Part shown: piece after piece, positions 29,556 through 37,748 of the stretch
Layout of the letters: each line of letters begins with the position of its first letter
How positions within the stretch are numbered: the first letter of the stretch is position 1
Assembly (NCBI GenBank): GCA_963770315.1
Contig: CAVYPC010000002.1
Span: 682,001-746,000, forward strand
Origin: VRUE01 sp963770315
GTDB lineage: Bacteria; Actinomycetota; Thermoleophilia; Solirubrobacterales; 70-9
DNA: 64,000 nt
Direction: 5' to 3'
Made by a program: the position numbers and the translations under genes
Notes under the pieces: model-generated
What the model saw: the letters and a program-made list of their open reading frames with translations, nothing else
Told to the model about the DNA's origin: nothing
Database searches by the model: none

Positions 29556-29594
29556 AAGTCGAGAGGAAGCGTCTGGTTAGAAGCCGGGAACATG

Positions 29595-29614
29595 TGATGT
29601 ATGCTTATACATCA
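29595..29614. promoter_or_regulatory. Palindromic operator at the RHH antitoxin start
   Basis: Perfect 8-bp inverted repeat TGATGTAT-GCTT-ATACATCA. The last base is the A of the antitoxin start codon, so binding would block initiation. RHH antitoxins usually bind such short palindromes and repress their own operon. It is also AT-rich against the surrounding GC-rich sequence. Confidence 0.65.
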
Positions 29615-29886
29615 TGAATCGAACGCAGATTTACCTCGATGACGACCAGACGGCTCGCCTCGACGAGCGCGCCGCCGCGGAGGGAACTTCACGCTCGATG
29701 GTGATCCGTCGTGCGGTCGACGTGTACCTCTCGCAGGAGGAGCGGGACGCCGCGGCGTGGCAGGCACAGTGGAAGAAGGCGATCGAGGGGACCGCCGGCA
29801 TCGCGTCCTATCTCAACGAGGGTGCCGACTACGTCGAGGGCATTCGTCGCGACGACGCGGAGCGCCTGGCGCGACTCGAGCATTGA
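29614..29886 (+). CDS. Ribbon-helix-helix antitoxin (CopG/VapB type)
   Basis: 90 residues. The N-terminal ribbon-helix-helix is explicit: RTQIYLDDDQTARLDERA, EGTSRSMVIRRAVDVYLS. The C-terminal 40 residues (KAIEGTAGIASYLNEG) form the toxin-wrapping tail. It should bind DNA at the palindrome overlapping its start and neutralise the PIN toxin encoded next. TTGA overlap with the toxin gene. Confidence 0.84.
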   Translation: MNRTQIYLDDDQTARLDERAAAEGTSRSMVIRRAVDVYLSQEERDAAAWQAQWKKAIEGTAGIASYLNEGADYVEGIRRDDAERLARLEH

Positions 29887-30254
29887 GCGTCGTCCTCGAC
29901 ACCGGCGTCCTCATCGATCACCTCCGCGCATCGGCTCGGGCGACCGAGTACCTCGCCGGTCTCGATGACCGTCCGACGTGCTCGGAGATCAGCCGTATAG
30001 AGGTGATCCAGGGACTGCGGTCCGCGGAGAGGCAAGCTGCGGACAGGCTGTTCGCACTCATCGCGTGGGTTCCGCTGAGCGAAGCCGTGGCGCGCCGCGC
30101 CGGTGATCTTGGACGCAAATGGCGACGCAGTCACCCCGGTATCGGCGTCGCCGATCTTGCGATCGCCGCGACGGCCGAGCACATCGACGCCACTCTCGCC
30201 ACGCGTAACCTCAAGCACTTCCCGATGTTCGAGGGCCTTCGCGCGCCCTACTGA
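29883..30254 (+). CDS. vapC: PIN-domain ribonuclease toxin (VapC family)
   Basis: About 123 residues. Acidic PIN residues visible: Asp6 in VLDTGVLID, Glu in SRIEVIQGL, Asp in VADLAIAATA and the terminal TLATRNLKHF. This is a Mg-dependent endoribonuclease family whose members usually cut tRNA or rRNA. The only start compatible with the first strand is TTG 29883, overlapping the antitoxin stop. It ends 17 bp before the convergent dehydrogenase gene. The pair may be recently inserted, as the flanks are all polysaccharide genes. Confidence 0.84.
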   Translation: MSVVLDTGVLIDHLRASARATEYLAGLDDRPTCSEISRIEVIQGLRSAERQAADRLFALIAWVPLSEAVARRAGDLGRKWRRSHPGIGVADLAIAATAEHIDATLATRNLKHFPMFEGLRAPY

Positions 30255-30271
30255 AGGGCGATCGGAGGGCG

Positions 30272-31519
30272 TTAGAGGAGGACGAGGTTGTCGGCCTCGA
30301 TGCCGCGGGTGATGCCGCGGAAGTCGATTACCAGCGGGGCGGTGGAGACGACGTCCTTGTAATCGATCTCCGGGTGGGCGGTGACGATCGCCACCAGGTC
30401 GGCGCCGGCGAGCCCCTCGGCCAGATCGACCGAGGACAGCCCCGGCTCCCTGAGCTCGGGGACGTGCGGGTCGTGGTAGGAGACGTTGCCGCCCAGCCCC
30501 TTCAGCAGGTTGACGATTTTCAGCGCCGGCGACTCGCGCACGTCGCCGATGCCGGCCTTGTAGCTGACGCCCAGGATGAGGATGTTGGAGCCGCTGACCG
30601 GCTTGCCGGCGTCGTTGAGGGCGCGCTGGATGCGCTCCGCGCAGAATGCGGGCTGGGCCTGGTTGACTTTGCCGGCGAGCTCGATGAACTCGGGGTAGAA
30701 GTCGTGCTCGCGGGCCTTGAAGGCGAGGTAGAAGGGGTCGACTGGCAGGCAATGGCCGCCCATCCCCGGCCCCGGATCGAAGCGCATGAAGCCGAATGGC
30801 TTGGTCGCGGCGGCGTCGACCACCTCCCAGATGTCGATGCCGAGCCGGTCGCAGAGCTGGCCGAGCTCGTTGACGAGGGCGATGTTTACCGAGCGGAAGA
30901 TGTTCTCGAGCAGCTTCGCCAGCTCCGCCGTCTCGGGGCTGGAGAGGACGACCACCTGGTCGCAGATCAGCTCGTAGAGCTCGCGAGCGCGCTCGGTGCT
31001 GGCCTCGGTCAGACCGCCGACCAGCTTCGGCGTGGTGCGGACCGTGTAGTCGGTGCGGCCGGGGTCGATCCGCTCCGGCGAGAAGGCGAGGTGGAAGTCG
31101 CGTCCGGCCGACATCCCCGACTCCTCGAGGATCGGCACGAGGCGTTCGCGGGTGGTGCCCGGATAGGTGGTCGACTCGAGCACGACGAGCTGCTCGGGCT
31201 GCAGCACCTGCGAGAGGCCGGTGGCCGCTTCCAGCAGGTAGGTGAGGTCGGGCTCGCGCGAGCTGGTCAGCGGCGTCGGCACGCAGATGATCAGCGCGTT
31301 GCAGGAGGCGAGGTCGGCGTGGCGGGGGGTTGCGCGGAGGCGATCGCCCAGCGGCCCCAGGGAGGAGCTCGGGATGTCCTCGATGTAGCTGCGCCCCTCG
31401 TTGAGGGCGTCGATCTTGCGCTGATCGGCATCGAGGCCGATCACCTCGTGGCCCGCCTCCGCGAAGGCGACGGCGAGGGGAAGGCCGACGTAACCGAGTC
31501 CTACGATTCCGATCTTCAT
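30272..31519 (-). CDS. Nucleotide-sugar 6-dehydrogenase (UDP-GlcNAc dehydrogenase, WbpA-like)
   Basis: 415 residues. NAD-binding GLGYVGLPLA (7-16), SYIEDIP, ESTTYPGTT, and catalytic Cys257 in GGHCLPVDP. The SYIE-IP form is closer to WbpA/UDP-GlcNAc dehydrogenases than to UDP-glucose dehydrogenases. It oxidises C6 of a UDP-sugar to a uronate with two NAD+, giving an acidic sugar for the polymer, which fits the lyase-type enzymes in this window. Last gene of a minus-strand pair with the third FemAB-like gene. Confidence 0.87.
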   Translation of the reverse strand: MKIGIVGLGYVGLPLAVAFAEAGHEVIGLDADQRKIDALNEGRSYIEDIPSSSLGPLGDRLRATPRHADLASCNALIICVPTPLTSSREPDLTYLLEAATGLSQVLQPEQLVVLESTTYPGTTRERLVPILEESGMSAGRDFHLAFSPERIDPGRTDYTVRTTPKLVGGLTEASTERARELYELICDQVVVLSSPETAELAKLLENIFRSVNIALVNELGQLCDRLGIDIWEVVDAAATKPFGFMRFDPGPGMGGHCLPVDPFYLAFKAREHDFYPEFIELAGKVNQAQPAFCAERIQRALNDAGKPVSGSNILILGVSYKAGIGDVRESPALKIVNLLKGLGGNVSYHDPHVPELREPGLSSVDLAEGLAGADLVAIVTAHPEIDYKDVVSTAPLVIDFRGITRGIEADNLVLL

Positions 31520-31566
31520 CTGCGGCAGTCTAGGTCGGCAGGCGGCCGCCTGCCCTCCAGTTCTGG

Positions 31567-32619
31567 TCAGCGCATTGCATCCGCCACGCGCCGGCGCACG
31601 CCCTCGGAGCGCAGGGCGAGCGATCCGGCCAGCACCGTGGCCCCGCCGAGCGGCCCGCGGCCGAGGGCGCGGGTTTCCAATCCCAGGTCGCTTTCGGCGA
31701 GCCGGTCCTTGTAGGGCTCGTCGCCGCGCAGGAAGGCGTAGCGGTCCAGGCCGTCCTCGAAAGCGGCCTGGACGGTGCGCATCAGCATCAGGAAGCCGAT
31801 CGAGAAGCGGTCGAAGCGCGGGTCGCGGCCGGATTGGTAGAACGATTCGGCGCCGCCGAAGCGGAAGCCGTACCAGGCCGCCGCCGGCTCACCGTCGACT
31901 TCCATCGTCCACAGCCGCAGCCAGCCGCGCTCCAGCGCCGCGGCCGCGAAGTCGTGGTGGAAGGCGACGACCGCCTCTCGCTGAAAGGCGCCTTCGCCCT
32001 CGCCCCAGCGCGCCCGGTGGAGGCGGATCAGCGTGTCGAGGTCGTCGTCCAGGCGGTCGGGGTCCTCGCAGAGGCGGAAGCTCAGCTCGTGCTGCTTTTC
32101 GAGCTTGCGGGTGTTGCGCCTCAGCTTTTCCTTCATGTTGCGGCTGCACGAGGCGACGAACTCCTCCCAGCTGCGCCCGCCGATCTCCAGCTCGGGGCTG
32201 GCCTCCCGCTGCAGCTTTCGTCCGCCGAGGGCCGGGCCGAGCGAGCCGACCGGCAGGCGCTCGGCTAGGAGCACGTGCCAGGGCCCGGCCGCCCCTTCGG
32301 CCAGCGCCTCGCGCAGGGCGGCAGCTGCGTCCTCGCGATCGGCCGGGCCGCAGACGGGCCCGAGCGTGTCGCCGGGCCCATAGCCGATGAAGCGCAGGAT
32401 GTTCAGCGGCCCGCGCTGCGAGCGGCAGAGGGGCACGATCGCGAGTGGCCCGTCGGGACGCATGCAGCGCAGCAGCGCCAGTTCGCTGCCCTCGCCGAAG
32501 TGCCGCCACCACGCGGTCGCGAACTCCCAGGTGGCGAAGACGCTTCCGGAACGCTCGGCAAGCTCCTCCCAGTCCTCCCGCGCCGCCTCGAAGCTGGGAA
32601 TCGGCTCGCAACTCGGCAC
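31567..32619 (-). CDS. FemAB/CelD-like GNAT transferase, paralogue 3
   Basis: About 350 residues from GTG 32619; that start aligns its N-terminus with paralogues 1 and 2 (WEELAERSGS ... WEFATAWWRHFGEG). Further features: CSRNMKEKLRRNTRKLEKQH, AAAWYGFRFGGAESFYQSG and a terminal FLRGDEPYKDRLA, which is the canonical CelD-type ending. The open frame reaches 32769 but that part is antisense to the neighbouring gene. It shares an operon with the UDP-sugar dehydrogenase, so a polysaccharide substituent is a reasonable substrate. Confidence 0.78.
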   Translation of the reverse strand: MPSCEPIPSFEAAREDWEELAERSGSVFATWEFATAWWRHFGEGSELALLRCMRPDGPLAIVPLCRSQRGPLNILRFIGYGPGDTLGPVCGPADREDAAAALREALAEGAAGPWHVLLAERLPVGSLGPALGGRKLQREASPELEIGGRSWEEFVASCSRNMKEKLRRNTRKLEKQHELSFRLCEDPDRLDDDLDTLIRLHRARWGEGEGAFQREAVVAFHHDFAAAALERGWLRLWTMEVDGEPAAAWYGFRFGGAESFYQSGRDPRFDRFSIGFLMLMRTVQAAFEDGLDRYAFLRGDEPYKDRLAESDLGLETRALGRGPLGGATVLAGSLALRSEGVRRRVADAMR

Positions 32620-32662
32620 GCCCGGAGTGTATGTTCGCGCCGTGATCGAGGTCGAGACGCAG

Positions 32663-33763
32663 ATGAAGGAGCTTGCCGGCACCGCGCTGAGGGCGCTGCC
32701 GCAGATGTACGACGAGCGCTCGAGCCTGTTCTCACAGAAGGCATTGCCCGAGGATGATCGCCTGGTCAACCGCGGCGAGAACGCCTATTACTCGGCGGCC
32801 TCGATGGTCGGGATCCTCTCCCAGCCGGTCGTCTCGCCGGAGAGCGTCGTCCCAGTCGGCAAGGCGCTGGATGCTCTCCACACAGCATGCGATACCGACC
32901 ACGGCGCCCCGCTGCTCTCGACGACGCTCTGGGCGGGATCGATCGCCGGCGACCCGCGCTCGGCCCGCCTCGTCGCCTCGCTCGGGAGCTCGCTCGACGT
33001 CGAGCAGGCCGAGAGCGCCGCCCTGGGGCAGGTGCTGCGCGGCCTCGTTGCCGGCGCCGGTGCCCACCCCGAGGTCCGCGACGCGGCGCTCGATCTCGCC
33101 CGGCGCTGTGCCGCCGAGCTGCTCGATCGCCACTCGGCCGACTCGCGCGTGTTCCGGGCGATGCCGCGGCGCCCGTCGGGCCTGCGCACCCTCCTCGGCG
33201 CGCGTATAACCAGCTTCGCCTCGCAGGTCTATCCGCTGCTTGGCCTTGCCTCCCTCTATGCCTATCGTGGCGAGGCGCCGCCTCCGGCATTGCGCCAGAC
33301 GGCTGAGCGCCTGGTCGAGGCACAGGGACCTCTCGGCCAGTGGTGGTGGCTCTACTCGCCGAGCACCGCGACGGTGCTCGAGGGCTACCCGGTCTACTCG
33401 GTGCACCAGGACGGGATGGCGTTCATGGGTCTGGTCCCGGTGGAACAGCTCGGCGAGGGCTCCTACCGGGAGGCGCTGGCGCTCGGCGTGGACTGGCTGT
33501 TCGAGCGCAACGAGCTCTCCCTGACCCTCGTCGAGGAGGAGCCGGCGTTCATCTGCCGCAACATCCAGCGGGTCGGCAGCGGCGCCGACGCCCCCTTCGG
33601 CATCAGCCGGCCCAACTTCTACCGCACGGTTGCCCGCTCCCTGCGGCCCGGGTCGGTCAGCGACCAGACCAAGGCTGCGCCAGGGGAGCTCGAACCACTG
33701 CGCGAGTGCCGCTCCTACCACCTCGGCTGGCTCCTCTACGCCTACGTGCTGATTGCGGCCTAG
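32663..33763 (+). CDS. Conserved alpha/alpha-toroid-like protein of unknown function
   Basis: About 366 residues, no signal peptide. Repeated helical hairpins rich in Leu/Ala resemble squalene-cyclase/prenyltransferase-type toroids. The striking block is GQWWWLYSPSTATVLEGYP followed by VYSVHQDGMA, and NFYRTVARSL near the end. I do not know its reaction; toroids in polysaccharide loci can be lyases, epimerases or glycosidases. ATG 32663 and GTG 32642 are both possible starts. It diverges from the third FemAB gene with a gap of only 22-43 bp. Confidence 0.65.
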   Translation: MKELAGTALRALPQMYDERSSLFSQKALPEDDRLVNRGENAYYSAASMVGILSQPVVSPESVVPVGKALDALHTACDTDHGAPLLSTTLWAGSIAGDPRSARLVASLGSSLDVEQAESAALGQVLRGLVAGAGAHPEVRDAALDLARRCAAELLDRHSADSRVFRAMPRRPSGLRTLLGARITSFASQVYPLLGLASLYAYRGEAPPPALRQTAERLVEAQGPLGQWWWLYSPSTATVLEGYPVYSVHQDGMAFMGLVPVEQLGEGSYREALALGVDWLFERNELSLTLVEEEPAFICRNIQRVGSGADAPFGISRPNFYRTVARSLRPGSVSDQTKAAPGELEPLRECRSYHLGWLLYAYVLIAA

Positions 33764-33787
33764 AAATTGATTCCACGGCCTGCAGCT

Positions 33788-33940
33788 AGACAGAGAAGCC
33801 TGGCCGGTCTGCGGTCGAATTGACACCCCAAGAGCTTTGCTCTTAGGGTGAATGATGTGCGCGGCCACGGCCGCGCAATCGCCAGATTGCATAGGCCGCT
33901 TCGCGACATTCGCCCGCAGACCGGCCAGGCTTCTCTGTCT
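33788..33940 (+). repeat. Structured intergenic repeat, family I, copy B
   Basis: Closed by 33-base arms (33788-33820 with 33908-33940) with one mismatch. The arm sequence is unrelated to copies A and C, yet the inner blocks are kept: 33817-33830 matches 18048-18061 of copy A, and the 17 bases at 33895-33911 match copies A and C. First hairpin 33824-33835/33839-33850 with one internal mismatch; second 33859-33866/33869-33876. Confidence 0.72.
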
Positions 33941-34177
33941 CGACACGCCCGGGAATGGCCGAGATTGTAAGCGCGGCTCCAGGGTTCCCAAGCTTCAAGC
34001 TGAGGCGACGCCACAGGGGCAGAGCTTCTCGAAGCTCGGTGTACTTCGAGGGGATGGCGGGTGCGCCTCTGCGGGAATGTCGCGAAGCGGCGGAAATGCA
34101 ATCTGGTCTCCGCGCACCAGATTCACCCAAGAGCTCCGCTCTTGGGTGCCAATTCCTGCAGAGGTGCACCCGCCATC
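33941..34177 (-). repeat. Structured intergenic repeat, family I, copy C with flank
   Basis: On the minus strand. Core 34053-34177 has 26-base arms with two G-T differences; its arms resemble those of copy A. The block 34075-34100 is the exact reverse complement of 18115-18140. Hairpin around 34124-34148 (CACCCAAGAGC with GCTCTTGGGTG). The stretch 34052 down to about 33990 aligns with the flank of copy A. Copies B and C face each other and fill the 436-bp space between convergent genes; nothing else is seen there. Confidence 0.72.
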
Positions 34178-34199
34178 ACTCATCTAGGCCCTCGCCCGA

Positions 34200-34511
34200 C
34201 TACTCCGGAGAACATGCCTCCGCTGCACTGCTCGCGCATGCTGCAGCCCGCTCGAAGCTGACCAGCCGGCGGATCAGGGCGTTGTAAGCCGAGTGGGCCG
34301 CATCGCCTTTCTCGCGCGCGAGGAGCAGATAGAGCTTGTGCTCGGACTTCGAGATTGGCGATGGCAGCTCGATGCCCATCGATCGCAGACGGGGTGCGCC
34401 AATCGACACGAGCAAGGCCTCGGCCGACTCGGTTCCTGCTTGCAGGTCTTCGATCCCACGCTGAACCAGGTCGGCGCCCGGGAGCGTCTCCAGGTCAGCG
34501 GGCGTCGCCAT
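34200..34511 (-). CDS. Small conserved-looking hypothetical protein
   Basis: 103 residues, soluble, mostly helical, with a GC-rich third codon position like its neighbours. Motifs: IEDLQAGTESAEALLVSIG, LYLLLAREKGDAAHSAYNAL. No family recognised. It starts 22 bp after the heparinase-like gene on the same strand, so it is the third gene of the flippase-heparinase operon. It ends near repeat I copy C. May be an accessory or regulatory protein. Confidence 0.55.
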   Translation of the reverse strand: MATPADLETLPGADLVQRGIEDLQAGTESAEALLVSIGAPRLRSMGIELPSPISKSEHKLYLLLAREKGDAAHSAYNALIRRLVSFERAAACASSAAEACSPE

Positions 34512-34533
34512 GCCCGTGAGGTAGCGATCGCTG

Positions 34534-36435
34534 TTATCCCTGTTCGACCCGGAGGCGGATCGTCGTCGAGTGGCTGCCCGGTGCGCTCTGGCCGCGGGCG
34601 GTGACGAAGAGCCGCGGTTCGGTGACGCCGTAGGCCGGCGAGTAGAGTCCGTCCTCGACCGCCGTCTCCGCTCCCTCGACCTCGATCGAGAGGCGCACGG
34701 CGCCGAAGTCCGCGACGGCGATGCCGTCGCGGACCGAGACGTCCCGGCAGCCTCCCAGCGGGAAGGTCCAGTCCAGTCGCTGCCCGGCTTCGCCGGTCAC
34801 CGTGTCGACGATCGTCAGCTCGCGCCGCCGCGCGTCGAGCTCGAGGCGGCGCTCGTGCAGCGCCGGGATCGGCAGCGCCTCGAAGCCGTGGTGGCGGCCG
34901 GCGAAGGCGGTCCGTTCGGCGCCGGCCTCCCAAGCGATCGCTTCGGCGTGGCTGCGGTTGCCGAGCGGGAAGCGCGGATACGGCGGCAGCTCGTTCTGCT
35001 CGGCGCCGTCGACACGCAGGGTGGCGTGGAAGCCGGTCGACCTGAAGCGCAACCGCTCCGCTTCGCTCTCGTAGTAGGTGCCGGTGCCGGGGTCCTCGAT
35101 CAGCGGGATGCCGCCGCAGCAGAGCTCGAAGGAGAGCTGGTCGTTGTGTGCGTGACCGCCGATCCCGTAGACGCCGGTATCGCCGCAGCGCACCAACACA
35201 TAGAGGTCGTCGTGGCGCATGACGTAATAGCCGCCGGCCGGAAAGTCGGCCGAGCCGGTCTGGGGCTCATAGGGGCGCGACGCCTGGGCGAAGAGATGGA
35301 GGTGGGAGCGAAAATCGGCCTGGCCGTATTCGGCGAGCGGCAGGAAGCGGCCGTCGTCGTTGTCGCCGACCTGCGGCGCCAGCCCGTCGGGGCGGGTGTA
35401 GGCGGCGGCGAAGTCGAGCATCTTGTCGAGCCGCTCCAGATACCAGGCGGGAAAGGCGCCGGGGTGCAGCGATTCGCCCGCCTGGGTTCCGCAGAGGAAC
35501 AGCTCGGAGACGAGGCGGTGGTAGGGAATGGACGCCTCGTGCCCGCAGCCGTCCTCGCGCACCTGGTGCTCCATCTCGGCGATCAGCTCCTCGATGCCCC
35601 AGCGCCCCCAGCCGGCGCCCTCCTCGCCCTGGGCGAAGAGAGCGGCGACGACGATCAGGCCGGCGACGTCGGAGAGGTAGTGGTTAGTCCGCGCTTCCGC
35701 GGTCTCGAGGTGGCCGCGGATGAAGCGGCCGTGCCCGAGCAGGCTCTCCGCGGCGCGCTCGCCCCATGCCTGGCCCCAGACCTCCTCGGCGCAGATCGCC
35801 AGGGCGGCGACCCAGTTGGCGGCGCGGATCGCGACATCCATCGTGCAGATCCAGTTGGCCCCCATCTCGACTGGGTTGGCCACGATCCAGCCGTCCAGCT
35901 GCGCCCCGAGCTCGTCCAGGTAGCGGTGCTCGCCGCTGAGCTCGAACGCCGCCGCGAGCAGCGGCAGGTGCTGGCAGCGCGAGAGCTCCCAGGGGACCTT
36001 GATGTCGGAGTCGTCGAAATAGAACCCCTCGATCAGGAGGCGGTGCTTGATCGGCCAGCGACGGCCCGACTTGAAGTCGAGGCTCCAGTCGATCTCGGCG
36101 CCCAGCTCGACCGGCCCGGAGCCCAGGAGGTCGAAGCGGTGGGCGGCGATCGCGTCGGCGCGTTCGAGCAGGAGGCGGCGATCCTTCTCGCCGAGCCGCC
36201 CGAGGGAGTCCTTGAACGCCGCCACGGTCGGCAGCGCCGCCAATGCTCCCTGCAGGGCCTGCTCGAGCGTCCGCCCGCCCAGCGCCGTCGACAGCTCTCC
36301 GGCTCCGATCGTCAGCGGACGCGCTCGGCGCAGCCGGTCCAGCCAGATCCCCCTGACACGGGTCGAGGCGCGGCGCCACGCCGCGCGCAGCGCCGCCGCC
36401 AGGCCTACTTCACGCAGCCGCTGCAGCGTGCTCAT
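34534..36435 (-). CDS. Heparinase II/III-family polysaccharide lyase-like protein
   Basis: 633 residues. N-terminal alpha/alpha toroid (about 90-400) with NHYLSDVAGL (an Asn-His-Tyr catalytic-type motif), EASIPYHR, and a C-terminal antiparallel beta-sandwich (from about 420) beginning GGYYVMR with GGHAHNDQLSFEL, the diagnostic heparinase II/III histidine segment. No clear signal peptide, as is usual for the homologues inside capsule and O-antigen loci, where the role may be intracellular processing or epimerisation of uronate polymers. Overlaps the flippase gene by 26 bp. Confidence 0.85.
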   Translation of the reverse strand: MSTLQRLREVGLAAALRAAWRRASTRVRGIWLDRLRRARPLTIGAGELSTALGGRTLEQALQGALAALPTVAAFKDSLGRLGEKDRRLLLERADAIAAHRFDLLGSGPVELGAEIDWSLDFKSGRRWPIKHRLLIEGFYFDDSDIKVPWELSRCQHLPLLAAAFELSGEHRYLDELGAQLDGWIVANPVEMGANWICTMDVAIRAANWVAALAICAEEVWGQAWGERAAESLLGHGRFIRGHLETAEARTNHYLSDVAGLIVVAALFAQGEEGAGWGRWGIEELIAEMEHQVREDGCGHEASIPYHRLVSELFLCGTQAGESLHPGAFPAWYLERLDKMLDFAAAYTRPDGLAPQVGDNDDGRFLPLAEYGQADFRSHLHLFAQASRPYEPQTGSADFPAGGYYVMRHDDLYVLVRCGDTGVYGIGGHAHNDQLSFELCCGGIPLIEDPGTGTYYESEAERLRFRSTGFHATLRVDGAEQNELPPYPRFPLGNRSHAEAIAWEAGAERTAFAGRHHGFEALPIPALHERRLELDARRRELTIVDTVTGEAGQRLDWTFPLGGCRDVSVRDGIAVADFGAVRLSIEVEGAETAVEDGLYSPAYGVTEPRLFVTARGQSAPGSHSTTIRLRVEQG

Positions 36436-37684
36436 CGTCTGGGCTGGGAGGGTTGGCGGCGAGGAAGGTCACGGTGGAGACCTGGCCGATGGTGACCAGG
36501 GCGCCGGCCACGGCGATGCCGATGACTCCGAACAGCTCAGCCGCGATCGCCGCCGCGGCGACGTTCAACCCGACCGCCGCCGTGTTCACCCAGGCGAGCG
36601 AGGTGTAGCGCTCCTGGGCGATCAGCAGGCTCGAGTTGGGCAGCGTGATCAGCTGTGCAAAGGCGGTGATCAGCAGCACCTGGAAGATCGGCACCGAGTC
36701 CGGGTAGCGGCCGCCGTCGATCAGCGGGATCGCCCAGATCGCGGCGATCGCTGCGATGCCGAGGATCGCCAGCGTCGGCGGCGCCGTCTGCTTGGCCCAG
36801 CGCCTCATCATCGCGATCTGGGCCTCGTCGGAATCGATCATGTCGCTCTGGGCGGTCCGCACCCGCAGCACCGAGACCATCGCCGGGACCGGGCCGAGGA
36901 CGATCGAGACATAGCGCAGCGCGGCGCCGTAGGCGGCGACCGCCGCGTCGTCGAGCAGCGCCGCGACCAGGAACAGGTCGAGGTAGGCCCAGCCCGCCGA
37001 CGCCATCGAGTAGAGGGTCAGCGCCGCCGTCTCCCGGCCGAAGCCGAAGCGCCCCTCGGTGCCGCGCGCCGCGCCGCGGGTCGCGAGAGCGAGCGGCGCG
37101 GCGACGACGAGGGCGACCAGGCCGACGCCGATCGCGAAGTAGAGCCCGACCGCCTCGCCGGACTCCAGCAGCCCGGCGGTAGCGGCGACGGCGACAACCA
37201 GCTGTACGGCGCTGCGGGCGACCTGGAGCAGGCCCGCCCGCAGGAAGGCGAGCTGGGCCTGGTAGTGGAAGACCGCCATTTCGATGCTGGCGCTGCCCAG
37301 CGTGTAGGCGGTGCCGATGGCGACGAAGGCGAGCCGTTCGCTCGCGTCGCCGATGCCGAGCACCGACGCTATGGCGATGCCGAGGATCCCGGCTGCGACG
37401 ATCAGCCCGGTGCCGCTGAGCAGCGTCGCGTGGAAGGCCGAGGGCTCCTCGTCACCGCGGGAGACCCGCTCCGCCTCCAGGCGCGTGTAGCGCAGGCGGA
37501 TGCCCCCGGTCGCGGCGCTGCCGAGGAACTGGCCGACGTTGAGCAGCAGCACGATGAAGGCGAAGTTCGCGACCGAGAGAGCCCGCAGCAGCAGGATCAG
37601 CGTCAGCGCGCTGAGCCCTCGCGACGCCACGTCGAGGACGAAGGTCGAGAGGAATCCGCGTTTGAATTGCGAGAGGCGCTTCAC
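36410..37684 (-). CDS. Polysaccharide flippase, MOP superfamily (copy 2)
   Basis: 424 residues, about 12 hydrophobic helices. RGFLSTFVLDVASRGLSAL at the N-terminus and YSMASAGWAYLDLFLVAALL mid-protein fit RfbX/Wzx transporters, though it lacks the strong motifs of copies 1 and 3 and is shorter. It heads the flippase-heparinase-small protein operon and diverges from the glycosyltransferase at 37749 over 64 bp. Confidence 0.78.
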   Translation of the reverse strand: MKRLSQFKRGFLSTFVLDVASRGLSALTLILLLRALSVANFAFIVLLLNVGQFLGSAATGGIRLRYTRLEAERVSRGDEEPSAFHATLLSGTGLIVAAGILGIAIASVLGIGDASERLAFVAIGTAYTLGSASIEMAVFHYQAQLAFLRAGLLQVARSAVQLVVAVAATAGLLESGEAVGLYFAIGVGLVALVVAAPLALATRGAARGTEGRFGFGRETAALTLYSMASAGWAYLDLFLVAALLDDAAVAAYGAALRYVSIVLGPVPAMVSVLRVRTAQSDMIDSDEAQIAMMRRWAKQTAPPTLAILGIAAIAAIWAIPLIDGGRYPDSVPIFQVLLITAFAQLITLPNSSLLIAQERYTSLAWVNTAAVGLNVAAAAIAAELFGVIGIAVAGALVTIGQVSTVTFLAANPPSPDDEHAAAAA

Positions 37685-37748
37685 GGCCGTAAGTATCGAC
37701 CGCCGAGCGGCGCTTCATGATCTACCCTCTTTCGGCCTGACGCCACCC

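Noticed and set aside
34570..36495. Long plus-strand frame opposite the heparinase-like gene
   Set aside because: No recognisable motifs, low-complexity Arg/Gly/Ala/Val composition; the minus-strand gene is well supported.
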